Shown: positions 8,491-14,524 of the stretch, in pieces
Layout of the letters: each line of letters begins with the position of its first letter
How positions within the stretch are numbered: the first letter of the stretch is position 1
Assembly (NCBI GenBank): GCA_003525525.1
Contig: DQED01000209.1
Coordinates: 337-17,734, forward strand
Origin: Desulfovibrio sp.
Lineage (GTDB): Bacteria; Desulfobacterota; Desulfovibrionia; Desulfovibrionales; Desulfovibrionaceae
Reading direction: 5' to 3'
DNA length: 17,398 nt
Notes under the pieces: generated by a model
What the model was told of the DNA's origin: nothing
Database searches by the model: none
The model's input: the letters and a program-made list of their open reading frames with translations, nothing else
Position numbers and translations under genes: made by a program

Positions 8491-8548
8491 ACGCATCCTC
8501 CGCTTGAGCGGGTTTCAATACTTGCAATTGGCGCTGGCCGGCCCCCCA

Positions 8549-8565
8549 CTTTCGGGAGGTCCAGG
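8549..8565 (-). repeat. Dispersed intergenic repeat, copy upstream of dhaL
   Basis: The 17-mer ctttcgggaggtccagg (plus strand) is exactly repeated at 17382-17398. Both copies lie in the same orientation relative to the minus-strand gene that follows (dhaL and recR) and both adjoin a run of C (G on the minus strand). The second copy runs into the window edge, so the true element is probably longer. From memory, similar short intergenic elements recur in Desulfovibrio genomes, but I cannot check this. Confidence 0.6.
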
Positions 8566-8586
8566 AGGGGCCGCCGCCCCTCCTGG
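8561..8586. repeat. Perfect 10-bp stem hairpin between dhaK and dhaL
   Basis: CCAGGAGGGG and CCCCTCCTGG form a perfect 10-bp inverted repeat around a 6-nt loop (CCGCCG). It overlaps the dispersed 17-mer. In the direction of dha transcription no T-run follows, so a standard terminator is unlikely. An RNA stabiliser for the dhaK message or a partial attenuator before dhaL are possible roles. Confidence 0.6.
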
Positions 8587-8622
8587 CCGCCGGAGGCATC
8601 TTTTTCTTCCCCTTCTTTCGTT

Positions 8623-9681
8623 CTACCGCACCAAACCCGGCGTTTTGACGGGCGCGTCCCAGTATTTGAGTATCTCGTCGTCGGCCTTGAGCAGCGTGAT
8701 GGAGAAGCCCTGCATTTCCAGGGAGGTGATGTACGGCCCGATCAGGTTGCGCACGATCGTCAGGCCCTTTTCCTTGCAGACGGCATCGAGCTTTCTGTAG
8801 ACCGCGTACAATTCGGAGAGTGGCGTGCCGCCCATGCTGTTGACGAAAGCGATGACGTTATCGCCCTTGGCGAACGGCGCGTCGGTGAGCGTGTTCTCAG
8901 CCCAGCCGCTGCCGTCCCATTCGCGCACGGTGCGGGTGTAGGCGGGGTCGTCGATGATCTGCCCGGCGGCATAGGCGGTGAGAGCGTCCACAGGCCCAAT
9001 CGGCATGCGGTGGGTGCCGGGTTCGCCGTGGATGCCGATGCCCATCTCCACTTCGCCTTCGCCCAGGTCGAAGGTGGGTTTGCCCGCGGCCGGCACGGTG
9101 CAGGAGGTCAGGGCCACGCCGAAGGAACGGCCGTACTGGTTCACCTTGCGGCACAGGGCGGCGCAGGCGTCGAGGTCGTAGCCGGCCTCGGCGGCCGCGC
9201 CGACAATCTTTTCGGCCAGCACGGTCGTGCCCACGCCGCGGCGGCCGGCCGTGTACAGGCTGTCCTTGACGGCCACGTCGTCGTCGATGAGGATGTTTTG
9301 CACCTTGATGCCGTCCGCGGCGACGAGCTCCGCGGCCGCCTCGAAATTCATCACGTCGCCGGTGTAGTTCTTGACGATGAAGAGCACGCCCGCACCGCCG
9401 TCCACGGCCTTGGCGCAGGCGTACATCTGGTCCGGGGTGGGCGAGGTGAACACTTCGCCCGGGCAGGCGCCGTCGAGCATGCCTTTGCCGACGAAGCCGC
9501 CGTGCATGGGCTCGTGGCCCGAACCGCCGCCGGAAATAAGCGCCACCTTGCCCGCAACCGGCGCATCGGCCCGGCGGATGAAAGTAGGCTCGAAGGCGAC
9601 CGTAAGCTCGGGGTGCGCGAGAGCCATGCCCTCCAGCTGTTCCTTGACCACGTTCTCCACGGCATTGATCAATTTTTTCAT
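8623..9681 (-). CDS. dhaK: Dihydroxyacetone kinase subunit DhaK (substrate-binding)
   Basis: DhaK binds dihydroxyacetone covalently and presents it to DhaL-ATP, giving dihydroxyacetone phosphate for glycolysis. The 352-residue protein has GGGSGHEP with His56, KNYTGD with Asp109, and His218 in [12 protein letters not shown], the residue that forms the hemiaminal bond. All three fall at the same numbers as in E. coli DhaK. Together with dhaL and the PTS-type dhaM this marks the PEP-dependent rather than the ATP-dependent kinase. The start ATG has only an AGG about 10 nt upstream. It is preceded by the double-Mop gene 55 bp away on the same strand. No glycerol dehydrogenase, transporter or DhaR regulator lies in this window. 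Confidence 0.96.
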   Translation of the reverse strand: MKKLINAVENVVKEQLEGMALAHPELTVAFEPTFIRRADAPVAGKVALISGGGSGHEPMHGGFVGKGMLDGACPGEVFTSPTPDQMYACAKAVDGGAGVLFIVKNYTGDVMNFEAAAELVAADGIKVQNILIDDDVAVKDSLYTAGRRGVGTTVLAEKIVGAAAEAGYDLDACAALCRKVNQYGRSFGVALTSCTVPAAGKPTFDLGEGEVEMGIGIHGEPGTHRMPIGPVDALTAYAAGQIIDDPAYTRTVREWDGSGWAENTLTDAPFAKGDNVIAFVNSMGGTPLSELYAVYRKLDAVCKEKGLTIVRNLIGPYITSLEMQGFSITLLKADDEILKYWDAPVKTPGLVR

Positions 9682-9736
9682 CGCAAGGGCACCTCGTGTT
9701 GCGGGTTGGGGTTGCCTGCCTGGCCGGATCGACGCC

Positions 9737-10162
9737 CTAGGACGCGCTCAAGATCACGTTTACGGCTTTGAAGAAAAAGGAGACCTCGTCGTTTTCCTTG
9801 ATCTCCAGGCTCGCCAGGGACTTTGCGGTGATAAGCGCGCACATCGGCGTGCCGCCGTCCAATTTCCCCATGACTTCCACAGCCACGCCGTCACTGCGCA
9901 GCGAGGTCACGCGCCCTTTGAAATTGTTGCGGGCGCTGGTGTGCAGCCCCCCGTTCTCCCTGCCCACCAGCACTTCCGGCGGCTTGATCAGAGCGGTCAC
10001 GGCGGCCCCTTCGGAGAGCAGCAAAGACTCGAAGCTCTCCGTGGTGATGACGGACGCCAGGGAAAGCCCGCCCTGGGCGCGCAGGGAAACTTCCGTCAGC
10101 AGCGTTCCCCTGCGCACATGCGTCACCTGGCCAAAAAAAGCATTCCTGGCGCTCGCCGGCAT
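9737..10162 (-). CDS. Double-Mop (TOBE) molybdate/tungstate-binding protein
   Basis: This 141-residue protein is made of two tandem Mop/TOBE repeats. The first (about residues 4-67) starts [10 protein letters not shown] and ends PPEVLVG; the second (about 76-139) starts [10 protein letters not shown] and ends [10 protein letters not shown]. Stand-alone double-Mop proteins (ModG type) store or buffer molybdate or tungstate in the cytoplasm. There is no DNA-binding or ATPase domain, so it is neither ModE nor ModC. The start at 10162 is set by GGAGG 6 nt upstream; the longer upstream extension is low in protein character. It lies 53 bp downstream of a methyltransferase and 55 bp upstream of dhaK. 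No molybdate transporter genes are visible. Confidence 0.88.
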   Translation of the reverse strand: MPASARNAFFGQVTHVRRGTLLTEVSLRAQGGLSLASVITTESFESLLLSEGAAVTALIKPPEVLVGRENGGLHTSARNNFKGRVTSLRSDGVAVEVMGKLDGGTPMCALITAKSLASLEIKENDEVSFFFKAVNVILSAS

Positions 10163-10215
10163 CGACAACCTCCCTCTCGAAAGGGTGAAAACAGACAAGG
10201 ATCGCGAGGAGCGGC

Positions 10216-10917
10216 TCAACCAGCGTCGCTACGCGCCGCCACCCGCAGCGTCCCCACCGAGAGCGCTTCCGTGCACACGCCCCCGCGCAGCAATTCCTCG
10301 TAATAGCGCGTCACGCCCTCAAAGATGCCGATGTCGTGAAATACGGCCAAGCCCTCGGGAATGAGCCATTTGCCCCAGGCTTCGAAATCGTTGCGCGAGG
10401 CTTCGTAGGAGTGGTCCCCGTCGATGAAGAGCAGGCGTATGGGATGACTCCACTGTGCGGCCGCCTCGGCGGAACCCATGCGCAGCGGCCGGACCCAGTC
10501 GTCCACCTCCGCTTTCGCGAGGTTTTCCGTAAACACGGCAAAAAGGTCGCCGCGCACGACGTAGGCGGATTCGTTCGCGCCGCCGCGCTGGTGTTCCGGG
10601 GAGCCCAGGAAATGATCGACAGCCGTGATTTTTTCGCGACGCGCCCGCTTGGAGCCACGGGCGAGGTAACAGGTCGATTTGCCGGTGTAGCTGCCGATCT
10701 CGACGATGCCGCCCACGCCCGGGCCGCACTGGGCGAGCAGCAGCAAGGCATAGCCTTCGATGGGATCGAGGAAGCCATCTATGGAGGAAAACGCGTCCGC
10801 CAGCAGCCAGTAGTCCGTGGCCGCAGCCAGACGCGGCAACAGCGCGTCGAAGGCCGCCCCGATTTTCCCTGGCAAAGCCCCCCGCCCCGTCGCTCCGCTT
10901 TCCCGCGTGTGCCCCAT
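10216..10917 (-). CDS. Class I SAM-dependent methyltransferase (Methyltransf_24 type)
   Basis: This 233-residue soluble protein has SAM motif I IVEIGSYTGKST (residues 71-82), the acidic VDHF end of strand 2, and the signature LFIDGDHSYE (163-172) followed by a HDIG segment. That IDGDHSYE signature is common in methyltransferases acting on sugars or small molecules in surface and secondary metabolism loci; the substrate here is unknown. The ATG is preceded by AGGTGGG. It is the first clear gene of the minus-strand run leading into the mop and dha genes. The helicase fragment on its upstream side has a reading frame that continues through this gene without a stop, but this frame is clearly the coding one here. 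Confidence 0.85.
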   Translation of the reverse strand: MGHTRESGATGRGALPGKIGAAFDALLPRLAAATDYWLLADAFSSIDGFLDPIEGYALLLLAQCGPGVGGIVEIGSYTGKSTCYLARGSKRARREKITAVDHFLGSPEHQRGGANESAYVVRGDLFAVFTENLAKAEVDDWVRPLRMGSAEAAAQWSHPIRLLFIDGDHSYEASRNDFEAWGKWLIPEGLAVFHDIGIFEGVTRYYEELLRGGVCTEALSVGTLRVAARSDAG

Positions 10918-11026
10918 CGTCCCACCTGTGTTTGCTTGCGCGGCTGCGCAAAGGCCCTCGCGTTTTCACGCTTGCGCCTGCAAGACTTTCCACCGCAACG
11001 CGGCCCGTGCCCGGCGCGGAAGCCGG

Positions 11027-11056
11027 ATTTTCAGCCAGCGCCGCCCAGGAAGTCAA
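11027..11056 (-). promoter_or_regulatory. Possible sigma-70 promoter for the methyltransferase-mop-dha run
   Basis: On the minus strand TTGACT (11056-11051) is followed after 18 nt by GAAAAT (11032-11027), about 110 bp before the methyltransferase ATG. The -35 is good, the -10 matches four of six bases, and the spacing is slightly long. It is the best candidate I see between the helicase fragment and the methyltransferase. Confidence 0.3.
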
Positions 11057-11185
11057 CCGGCAAAAGAAAAGAAAGTGGCGTAACGCCGTTTTTGGGGATG
11101 CGGCGAGCGCATGCTCTTGACGGGCAGTGTACGGGTCGAGAAACTCCTCCGGCGACTCCCCATAGGCGTCGAGACGGTCTTTGAG

Positions 11186-11479
11186 CACGGCATCGAGGCG
11201 GCCGGCGGTGGGCAGCGCCGCAGCCAGGGTGATCAGGTCCACGGGCTTTGAGGCTCGCCACAGATCCAGCATAGCTTCCCAGATCATCCTGTGAGCGGGC
11301 GAATAGAAATCCATCGGCCGCAGCTCCACGCCAAGCTTGTCGCGCAAGCACATTTTGAGCAGCACACCACCTAAAACCGCCTGTTCGGCATCAAGATTTT
11401 GGGGCGGCAGATTCCGCAGACGGGCGTTTTCAAGGGTAGCCGGAGAAGCATTTAGCACGCGCCGGGAAGGCTGCCCCAT
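11186..11479 (-). pseudogene. Fragment of replicative DNA helicase DnaB (N-terminal domain only)
   Basis: The first 98 residues from the ATG at 11479 read like a DnaB N-terminal domain: LPPQNLDAEQAVLGGVLL, then DFYSPAHRMIWEAMLDLW, KPVDLITLAAAL and GRLDAV. That domain mediates hexamer assembly and primase contact. The expected next segment (GGxxYLAEL) and the whole ATPase domain are missing. The frame continues in unrelated sequence and then runs through the methyltransferase gene in another frame to 10319. AAGGAGG lies 7 nt before the ATG, so a chimeric product could still be made. A 3'-truncated, decaying copy is the likeliest reading. A short DnaB-N-only protein is the alternative, but its end cannot be defined. 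Confidence 0.65.
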
Positions 11480-11605
11480 GGCTCCCCCTCCTTAACCACA
11501 GGCGTGACGGCCCGGAGTTATTGTCTGTTGAGTCGCCATGTAAGCCTGGGAACAGGCCAGAACGTTATCAGGAGAAAAGCCCTTCCTCTTGATAGGGTTC
11601 CATTT

Positions 11606-11617
11606 AATGGTACCATT
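11606..11617. promoter_or_regulatory. Probable hicAB operator palindrome
   Basis: AATGGTACCATT is a perfect 12-bp palindrome ending 6 bp before the hicA ATG. An overlapping second inverted repeat, CCATT-T-AATGG, lies at 11600-11610. A TTGATA at 11589-11594 followed after 16 nt by TACCAT (11611-11616) could be the promoter, so the palindrome would cover the -10. HicB proteins with a ribbon-helix-helix tail repress their own operon at such sites, which makes this a natural target. The binding itself is an inference. Confidence 0.55.
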
Positions 11618-11623
11618 TCTTCC

Positions 11624-11877
11624 ATGAACACCCGGAACCAAAAGACGCTTGCAGCGATCTTTGCCCGCCCCACACATCCGACCTCCGTTGGGAAGACATC
11701 GAGGCACTGTTCCTCGCCCTGGACGCCGTGGTCACCGAAGGCCGGGGATCGCGCGTCCGGGTCGTCCCGAACGGCGTGGCGGCCACGTTCCATCGGCCGC
11801 ATCCCGGGCCCGTCGCCAAGAAAGGCGCGGTGGAAAGTGTCCGGGAATTGTTAAAAAACGCAGGAGTGACGCTATGA
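11624..11877 (+). pseudogene. hicA: HicA-family mRNA interferase toxin, frameshifted
   Basis: HicA toxins are small double-stranded-RNA-binding-fold ribonucleases that cleave mRNA. The ATG at 11624 opens with MNTRNQKTLAAIFARP, typical of this HicA subtype. The rest (TSDLRWEDIEALFLAL, then EGRGSRVRV, a FHRPHP segment and SVRELLKNAGVTL) is in another frame, ending at TGA 11875-11877. The break is at the C run 11668-11671: one extra C would give an uninterrupted 84-residue protein of normal length. As it stands the toxin is broken, unless the missing base is a sequencing error or the run is slipped. Its stop overlaps the hicB start as ATGA, the usual tight coupling. No Shine-Dalgarno precedes the ATG. 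Confidence 0.8.
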
Positions 11878-12215
11878 ACGCCATGACATACAAGGGGTAT
11901 ACGGGGACTTTTGAATTCATTCCCGATGACAATGAATTCCATGGTCGCGTGATAGGCATCCGCGATGTGATCCATTTCTCCGGCAGCTCGGTCGATGAAC
12001 TGCGCCAAGCCCTGGCCGATTCCGTGGAGGATTATCTTGATCTGTGCGCCCAGGCGGACAGAACTCCGGAAAAGCCCTACTCTGGGCAATTCCGGCTGTG
12101 TTTGTCCCCGGAAGTGCATCGGCTTCTGGCCATCGCCGCCAAGGCCAAGGGCAAGAGCCTGAACGAATTCGTAGCGGATGCGGCCGAAAGAGCGGCGCGG
12201 GATGCCGTTCTGTGA
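11874..12215 (+). CDS. hicB: HicB-family antitoxin
   Basis: This 113-residue antitoxin has an N-terminal HicB domain (about residues 5-62; YKGYTGTFEFIPDDNEFHGRV, with SGSSVDELRQALADSVEDYL) that caps the toxin. Its C-terminal ribbon-helix-helix domain (about 71-110; GQFRLCLSPEVHRLLAIAAK, then SLNEFVADAAERA) should bind the operator upstream of hicA. The ATG at 11874 overlaps the hicA stop (ATGA) and has AGGAG 8 nt upstream; an in-frame ATG at 11883 is a less likely start. The gene is intact although the toxin frame is broken, which would leave an antitoxin and repressor without its toxin. A strong terminator follows 58 bp downstream. Confidence 0.92.
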   Translation: MNAMTYKGYTGTFEFIPDDNEFHGRVIGIRDVIHFSGSSVDELRQALADSVEDYLDLCAQADRTPEKPYSGQFRLCLSPEVHRLLAIAAKAKGKSLNEFVADAAERAARDAVL

Positions 12216-12273
12216 TCTTTGGGCCACACTCTGGACACCCGAAACCATCGAGAAGGTGCCCACGCCCACGATC

Positions 12274-12297
12274 AAGCCCCGCTCCGGCGGGGCTTTT
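12274..12297 (+). terminator. Rho-independent terminator of hicAB
   Basis: A 9-bp stem (AAGCCCCGC / GCGGGGCTT) around a TCCG loop is followed by T-rich sequence on the plus strand. It lies 58 bp after the hicB stop. Confidence 0.85.
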
Positions 12298-12369
12298 CGT
12301 TTCCCCGGCCCGAGGCGGGAATGGGCCCTCGACGAGGCGAGGGCACGGAAGGAATGGGCGAAGATCAGC

Positions 12370-12428
12370 CTGCCCCAAACGAACATAGCCCCAAAAGTTG
12401 CACACTTTTTGGGGCTATGTTGGGGCAG
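12370..12428. repeat. Large imperfect inverted repeat beside the tRNA-Leu 3' end
   Basis: The left arm has CTGCCCC, then a 5-nt insertion (AAACG), then AACATAGCCCCAAAAGT. The right arm is ACTTTTTGGGGCTATGTT then GGGGCAG. Pairing covers about 24 bp per arm with one 5-nt and one 1-nt bulge around a 5-nt loop. It sits 62 bp from the tRNA-Leu CCA end and 73 bp after the hicAB terminator. It could be a two-way terminator or a trace of a mobile element; no gene is associated. Confidence 0.7.
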
Positions 12429-12489
12429 TTTCAGGCGGGCGTAAATATTAAGGACAGAGAGAAGAAGAATTTTCTCTATGAAATCAACT

Positions 12490-12574
12490 TGGTGCGAGAG
12501 GGGGGGCTCGAACCCCCATACCTTTCGGTGCCAGATCCTAAGTCTGGTGCGTCTCCCAGTTCCGCCACTCTCGC
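12490..12574 (-). tRNA. tRNA-Leu (anticodon UAG)
   Basis: This is an 85-nt gene including an encoded CCA. The acceptor arm GCGAGAG pairs with CTCTCGC, the anticodon stem CCAGA/TCTGG holds the loop CTTAGGA with anticodon TAG, a long variable arm follows as in class II tRNAs, and the T-arm reads GGGGGTTCGAGCCCCC. It reads CUA and, by wobble, other CUN codons. Its 3' end faces the hicAB/hairpin region, the usual orientation for integration at a tRNA. Confidence 0.95.
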
Positions 12575-12674
12575 ACGGCCCACCGCTGATGGGCGAATTT
12601 TCTTACGCGAAAGAGCGCCCGGCCACAATCAGGAAACATTCCCGGCGCTCGTAAAGAATGTCGGCCGGCCGGCG

Positions 12675-13499
12675 TCAACGCGACAACAGTCGCTGATACG
12701 GTGCGAGATGGTTGACCGGCCCATCGCCGCCGCCCAGGTCCCAGGCCGTTTCGAGCGCCAGTTGCAGATAATCGCGCCCGGCCGCGACAGCCTCTTCCAG
12801 GGACTTGCCCAGGCCCCAATGGGCGGCGATGGCCGCGGACAGGGTGCAGCCCGTGCCATGGGTGTTGCGCGTGGCCACGCGGCGGCGCACATAGTCCCGG
12901 ACAATGCCCGTGCGCGTTAGCAGCACATCCGCAACCGTCTCCCCCGCCTCTCCCGAGCCCGGCGCAAAATGCCCGCCCTTGATCAGCACCGCCCCGGCCC
13001 CAAGCCCGAGCAACCGCGCGCCCGCGCGCAAGACGTCCTCGCGCGTGGCGATGGCCATGCCGGCCAAGGCCTCGGCCTCCAGGCGGTTGGGGGTGAGCAG
13101 GTCGGCAAGGGGCAGCATGCGCGAAACGAGCGCCTCCATGGCCTCCGGCAGGAGCAACCGCGCCCCGGACTGGGCCACGCAGACCGGATCGACGACGAGC
13201 GGGAAATCCTTTTGCGCCAAGCCGTCGGCCACGGCCGCGATGATGGGGGCGGAAAAGAGCATGCCCGTCTTGGCCGCACGGATCGGGAAATCGGCAAGGA
13301 CCGCGCGCAACTGCTCGGCCACGAAGCCCGGGGTCGGGGCCTCGATGGCCGTGACGGCCCTGGTGTTCTGGGCGGTCAGGGCGGTGACGACGGAAAGGCC
13401 GTAGCAGCCCTGCATCATGATGGCCTTGAGGTCGGCCTGGATGCCGGCACCGCCGCCGCTGTCGGACCCGGCTACGGTGAGCACACATGGCGGATGCAT
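12675..13499 (-). CDS. thiD: Hydroxymethylpyrimidine/phosphomethylpyrimidine kinase ThiD
   Basis: ThiD phosphorylates HMP to HMP-P and then HMP-PP for thiamine diphosphate synthesis. The 274-residue protein opens with VLTVAGSDSGGGAGIQADLKA (ribokinase-fold substrate site, residues 7-26) and carries AAKTGMLFS, the VDPVCVAQSGARLL region, LTPNRLEAEAL, LIKGGH, and the anion hole with catalytic Cys218 in NTHGTGCTLSAAIAAH. The start at 13499 has GGGAG about 6 nt upstream and matches family starts; a much longer in-frame extension lies opposite the upstream gene and is not coding. It begins 11 bp after the membrane protein's stop, so it is probably the last gene of the recR-recD2 run. No fused ThiE domain and no TPP riboswitch are seen. 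Confidence 0.95.
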   Translation of the reverse strand: MHPPCVLTVAGSDSGGGAGIQADLKAIMMQGCYGLSVVTALTAQNTRAVTAIEAPTPGFVAEQLRAVLADFPIRAAKTGMLFSAPIIAAVADGLAQKDFPLVVDPVCVAQSGARLLLPEAMEALVSRMLPLADLLTPNRLEAEALAGMAIATREDVLRAGARLLGLGAGAVLIKGGHFAPGSGEAGETVADVLLTRTGIVRDYVRRRVATRNTHGTGCTLSAAIAAHWGLGKSLEEAVAAGRDYLQLALETAWDLGGGDGPVNHLAPYQRLLSR

Positions 13500-13510
13500 C
13501 GCTTTCTCCC

Positions 13511-14479
13511 TCAGGCCTGCGCCTCTTCCAGGCCTTCTTCGCTGTGGCGGATCTTGCGCAGGCTCAGGCCGCTCTTGCCGAGCACGAGCAGCCCGGCCAA
13601 GGTCACGGGGATGTACTGCACCATGTGCAGCACGAGTCCGGCGGCAAGCGCCTGGGAACGGTCCACGCCGAACAGGCCCAGGGAAAACACCACCGCCGCC
13701 TCGAACACCCCGAGCGCGCCGGGCGAGGACGGCATGGCCATACCGAGCGAGGAGATGACGAAAACCGCCGCCGCGTGGCCGAAGGAAAGCTGCATCTTGG
13801 CGACCCACAGCAGCACGAGAAAGGTCGAACTGGCGTAGCAGGCCCAGCACACGGCCGTGTAGAGGCCGAGCACGACCATGAAGCCGGGGGTGACGCCGTG
13901 GAGCACCTGCAGCTTGAGTTCGGCCATGAATTCGGCCAGCCGGTTGGACGGCATCTTGTCGATGATGCGGCCGACGAAATCGGGGAACGCGCGCACGATC
14001 CAAAGCGCCGCCCAGATGCCGCCGACGGCCGCGGCCAGCGGCACGAAGGCCATCTTGAGCTTGAAATGGAAGGCGACGACGAGGCCCATGGCCAGGATCG
14101 CGTTAAGATCGAAAAAGCGCTCCCAGAAGACCATGGTAATGCTGCGCGAGAGCGAAAAACGACATTCCCGGCGCAGGTAAAAGGCCTTGGCCAGTTCGCC
14201 GAGCTTGGCCGGCACGATGTTGTTGACGGCCATGGACATGAGGAACGCCTTGAAGCACAGCCAGTTTCCGGCCTTGAAGCCGGAAAGGAAGTTCAGGCGC
14301 AGGGCCATGACGCCGTAACCGACAAAGGAAAAGACCGTGGTCCAAAAAAGGGCCATGTCGTCGTAGCGCACGAGTGTGGCCCACAACTGGGCGAAGTCGA
14401 TGCCCCAGAAGGCGTAGACCAGGCAACCGCCCACAAGGAGGATGCGCGCCAGCAGGCTGGCGGCTTTTTTTATGAGCAT
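13511..14479 (-). CDS. Flippase-like membrane protein of the lysylphosphatidylglycerol-synthase TM family
   Basis: This 322-residue integral membrane protein has about eight helices. It has the family features: an N-terminal Lys/Arg-rich helix, NNIVPAKLGELAKAFYLRR (about residues 85-104, matching the conserved pattern of a P-x-R/K-x-GE-x4 loop), a WERFFDL segment, and the C-terminal MAMPSSPGALGVFEAAVV motif. The family (UPF0104/AglD-like) covers the membrane half of MprF and stand-alone proteins linked to lipid or glycolipid flipping. There is no lysyl-transferase domain here, so lipid lysinylation is not expected. It lies 45 bp after recD2 and 11 bp before thiD. The substrate is unknown. Confidence 0.88.
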   Translation of the reverse strand: MLIKKAASLLARILLVGGCLVYAFWGIDFAQLWATLVRYDDMALFWTTVFSFVGYGVMALRLNFLSGFKAGNWLCFKAFLMSMAVNNIVPAKLGELAKAFYLRRECRFSLSRSITMVFWERFFDLNAILAMGLVVAFHFKLKMAFVPLAAAVGGIWAALWIVRAFPDFVGRIIDKMPSNRLAEFMAELKLQVLHGVTPGFMVVLGLYTAVCWACYASSTFLVLLWVAKMQLSFGHAAAVFVISSLGMAMPSSPGALGVFEAAVVFSLGLFGVDRSQALAAGLVLHMVQYIPVTLAGLLVLGKSGLSLRKIRHSEEGLEEAQA

Positions 14480-14524
14480 GTCGGAACATCCCGGTACGCG
14501 GCCACGACAGGGCCGGCCTTGCGG

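Noticed and set aside
6058..9771. Two long plus-strand open frames (6058-7905 and 7924-9771) opposite dhaM, dhaL and dhaK
   Set aside because: They are Gly/Arg/His-rich antisense shadows of well-conserved genes in high-G+C DNA, with no ribosome-binding sites and no recognisable motifs.
12430..12489. AGAGAA/TTCTCT stem downstream of the tRNA-Leu as its terminator
   Set aside because: A six-pair AT-rich stem with no clear U-tract is too weak to call.
12219..12920. A plus-strand open frame giving VREGGLEPP-type protein
   Set aside because: It is the familiar false translation across the antisense strand of a tRNA-Leu gene.
13500..14003. A longer ThiD with a 168-residue N-terminal extension
   Set aside because: The extension is Arg-rich antibiased sequence overlapping the flippase-like gene; the family start with a ribosome-binding site is at 13499.
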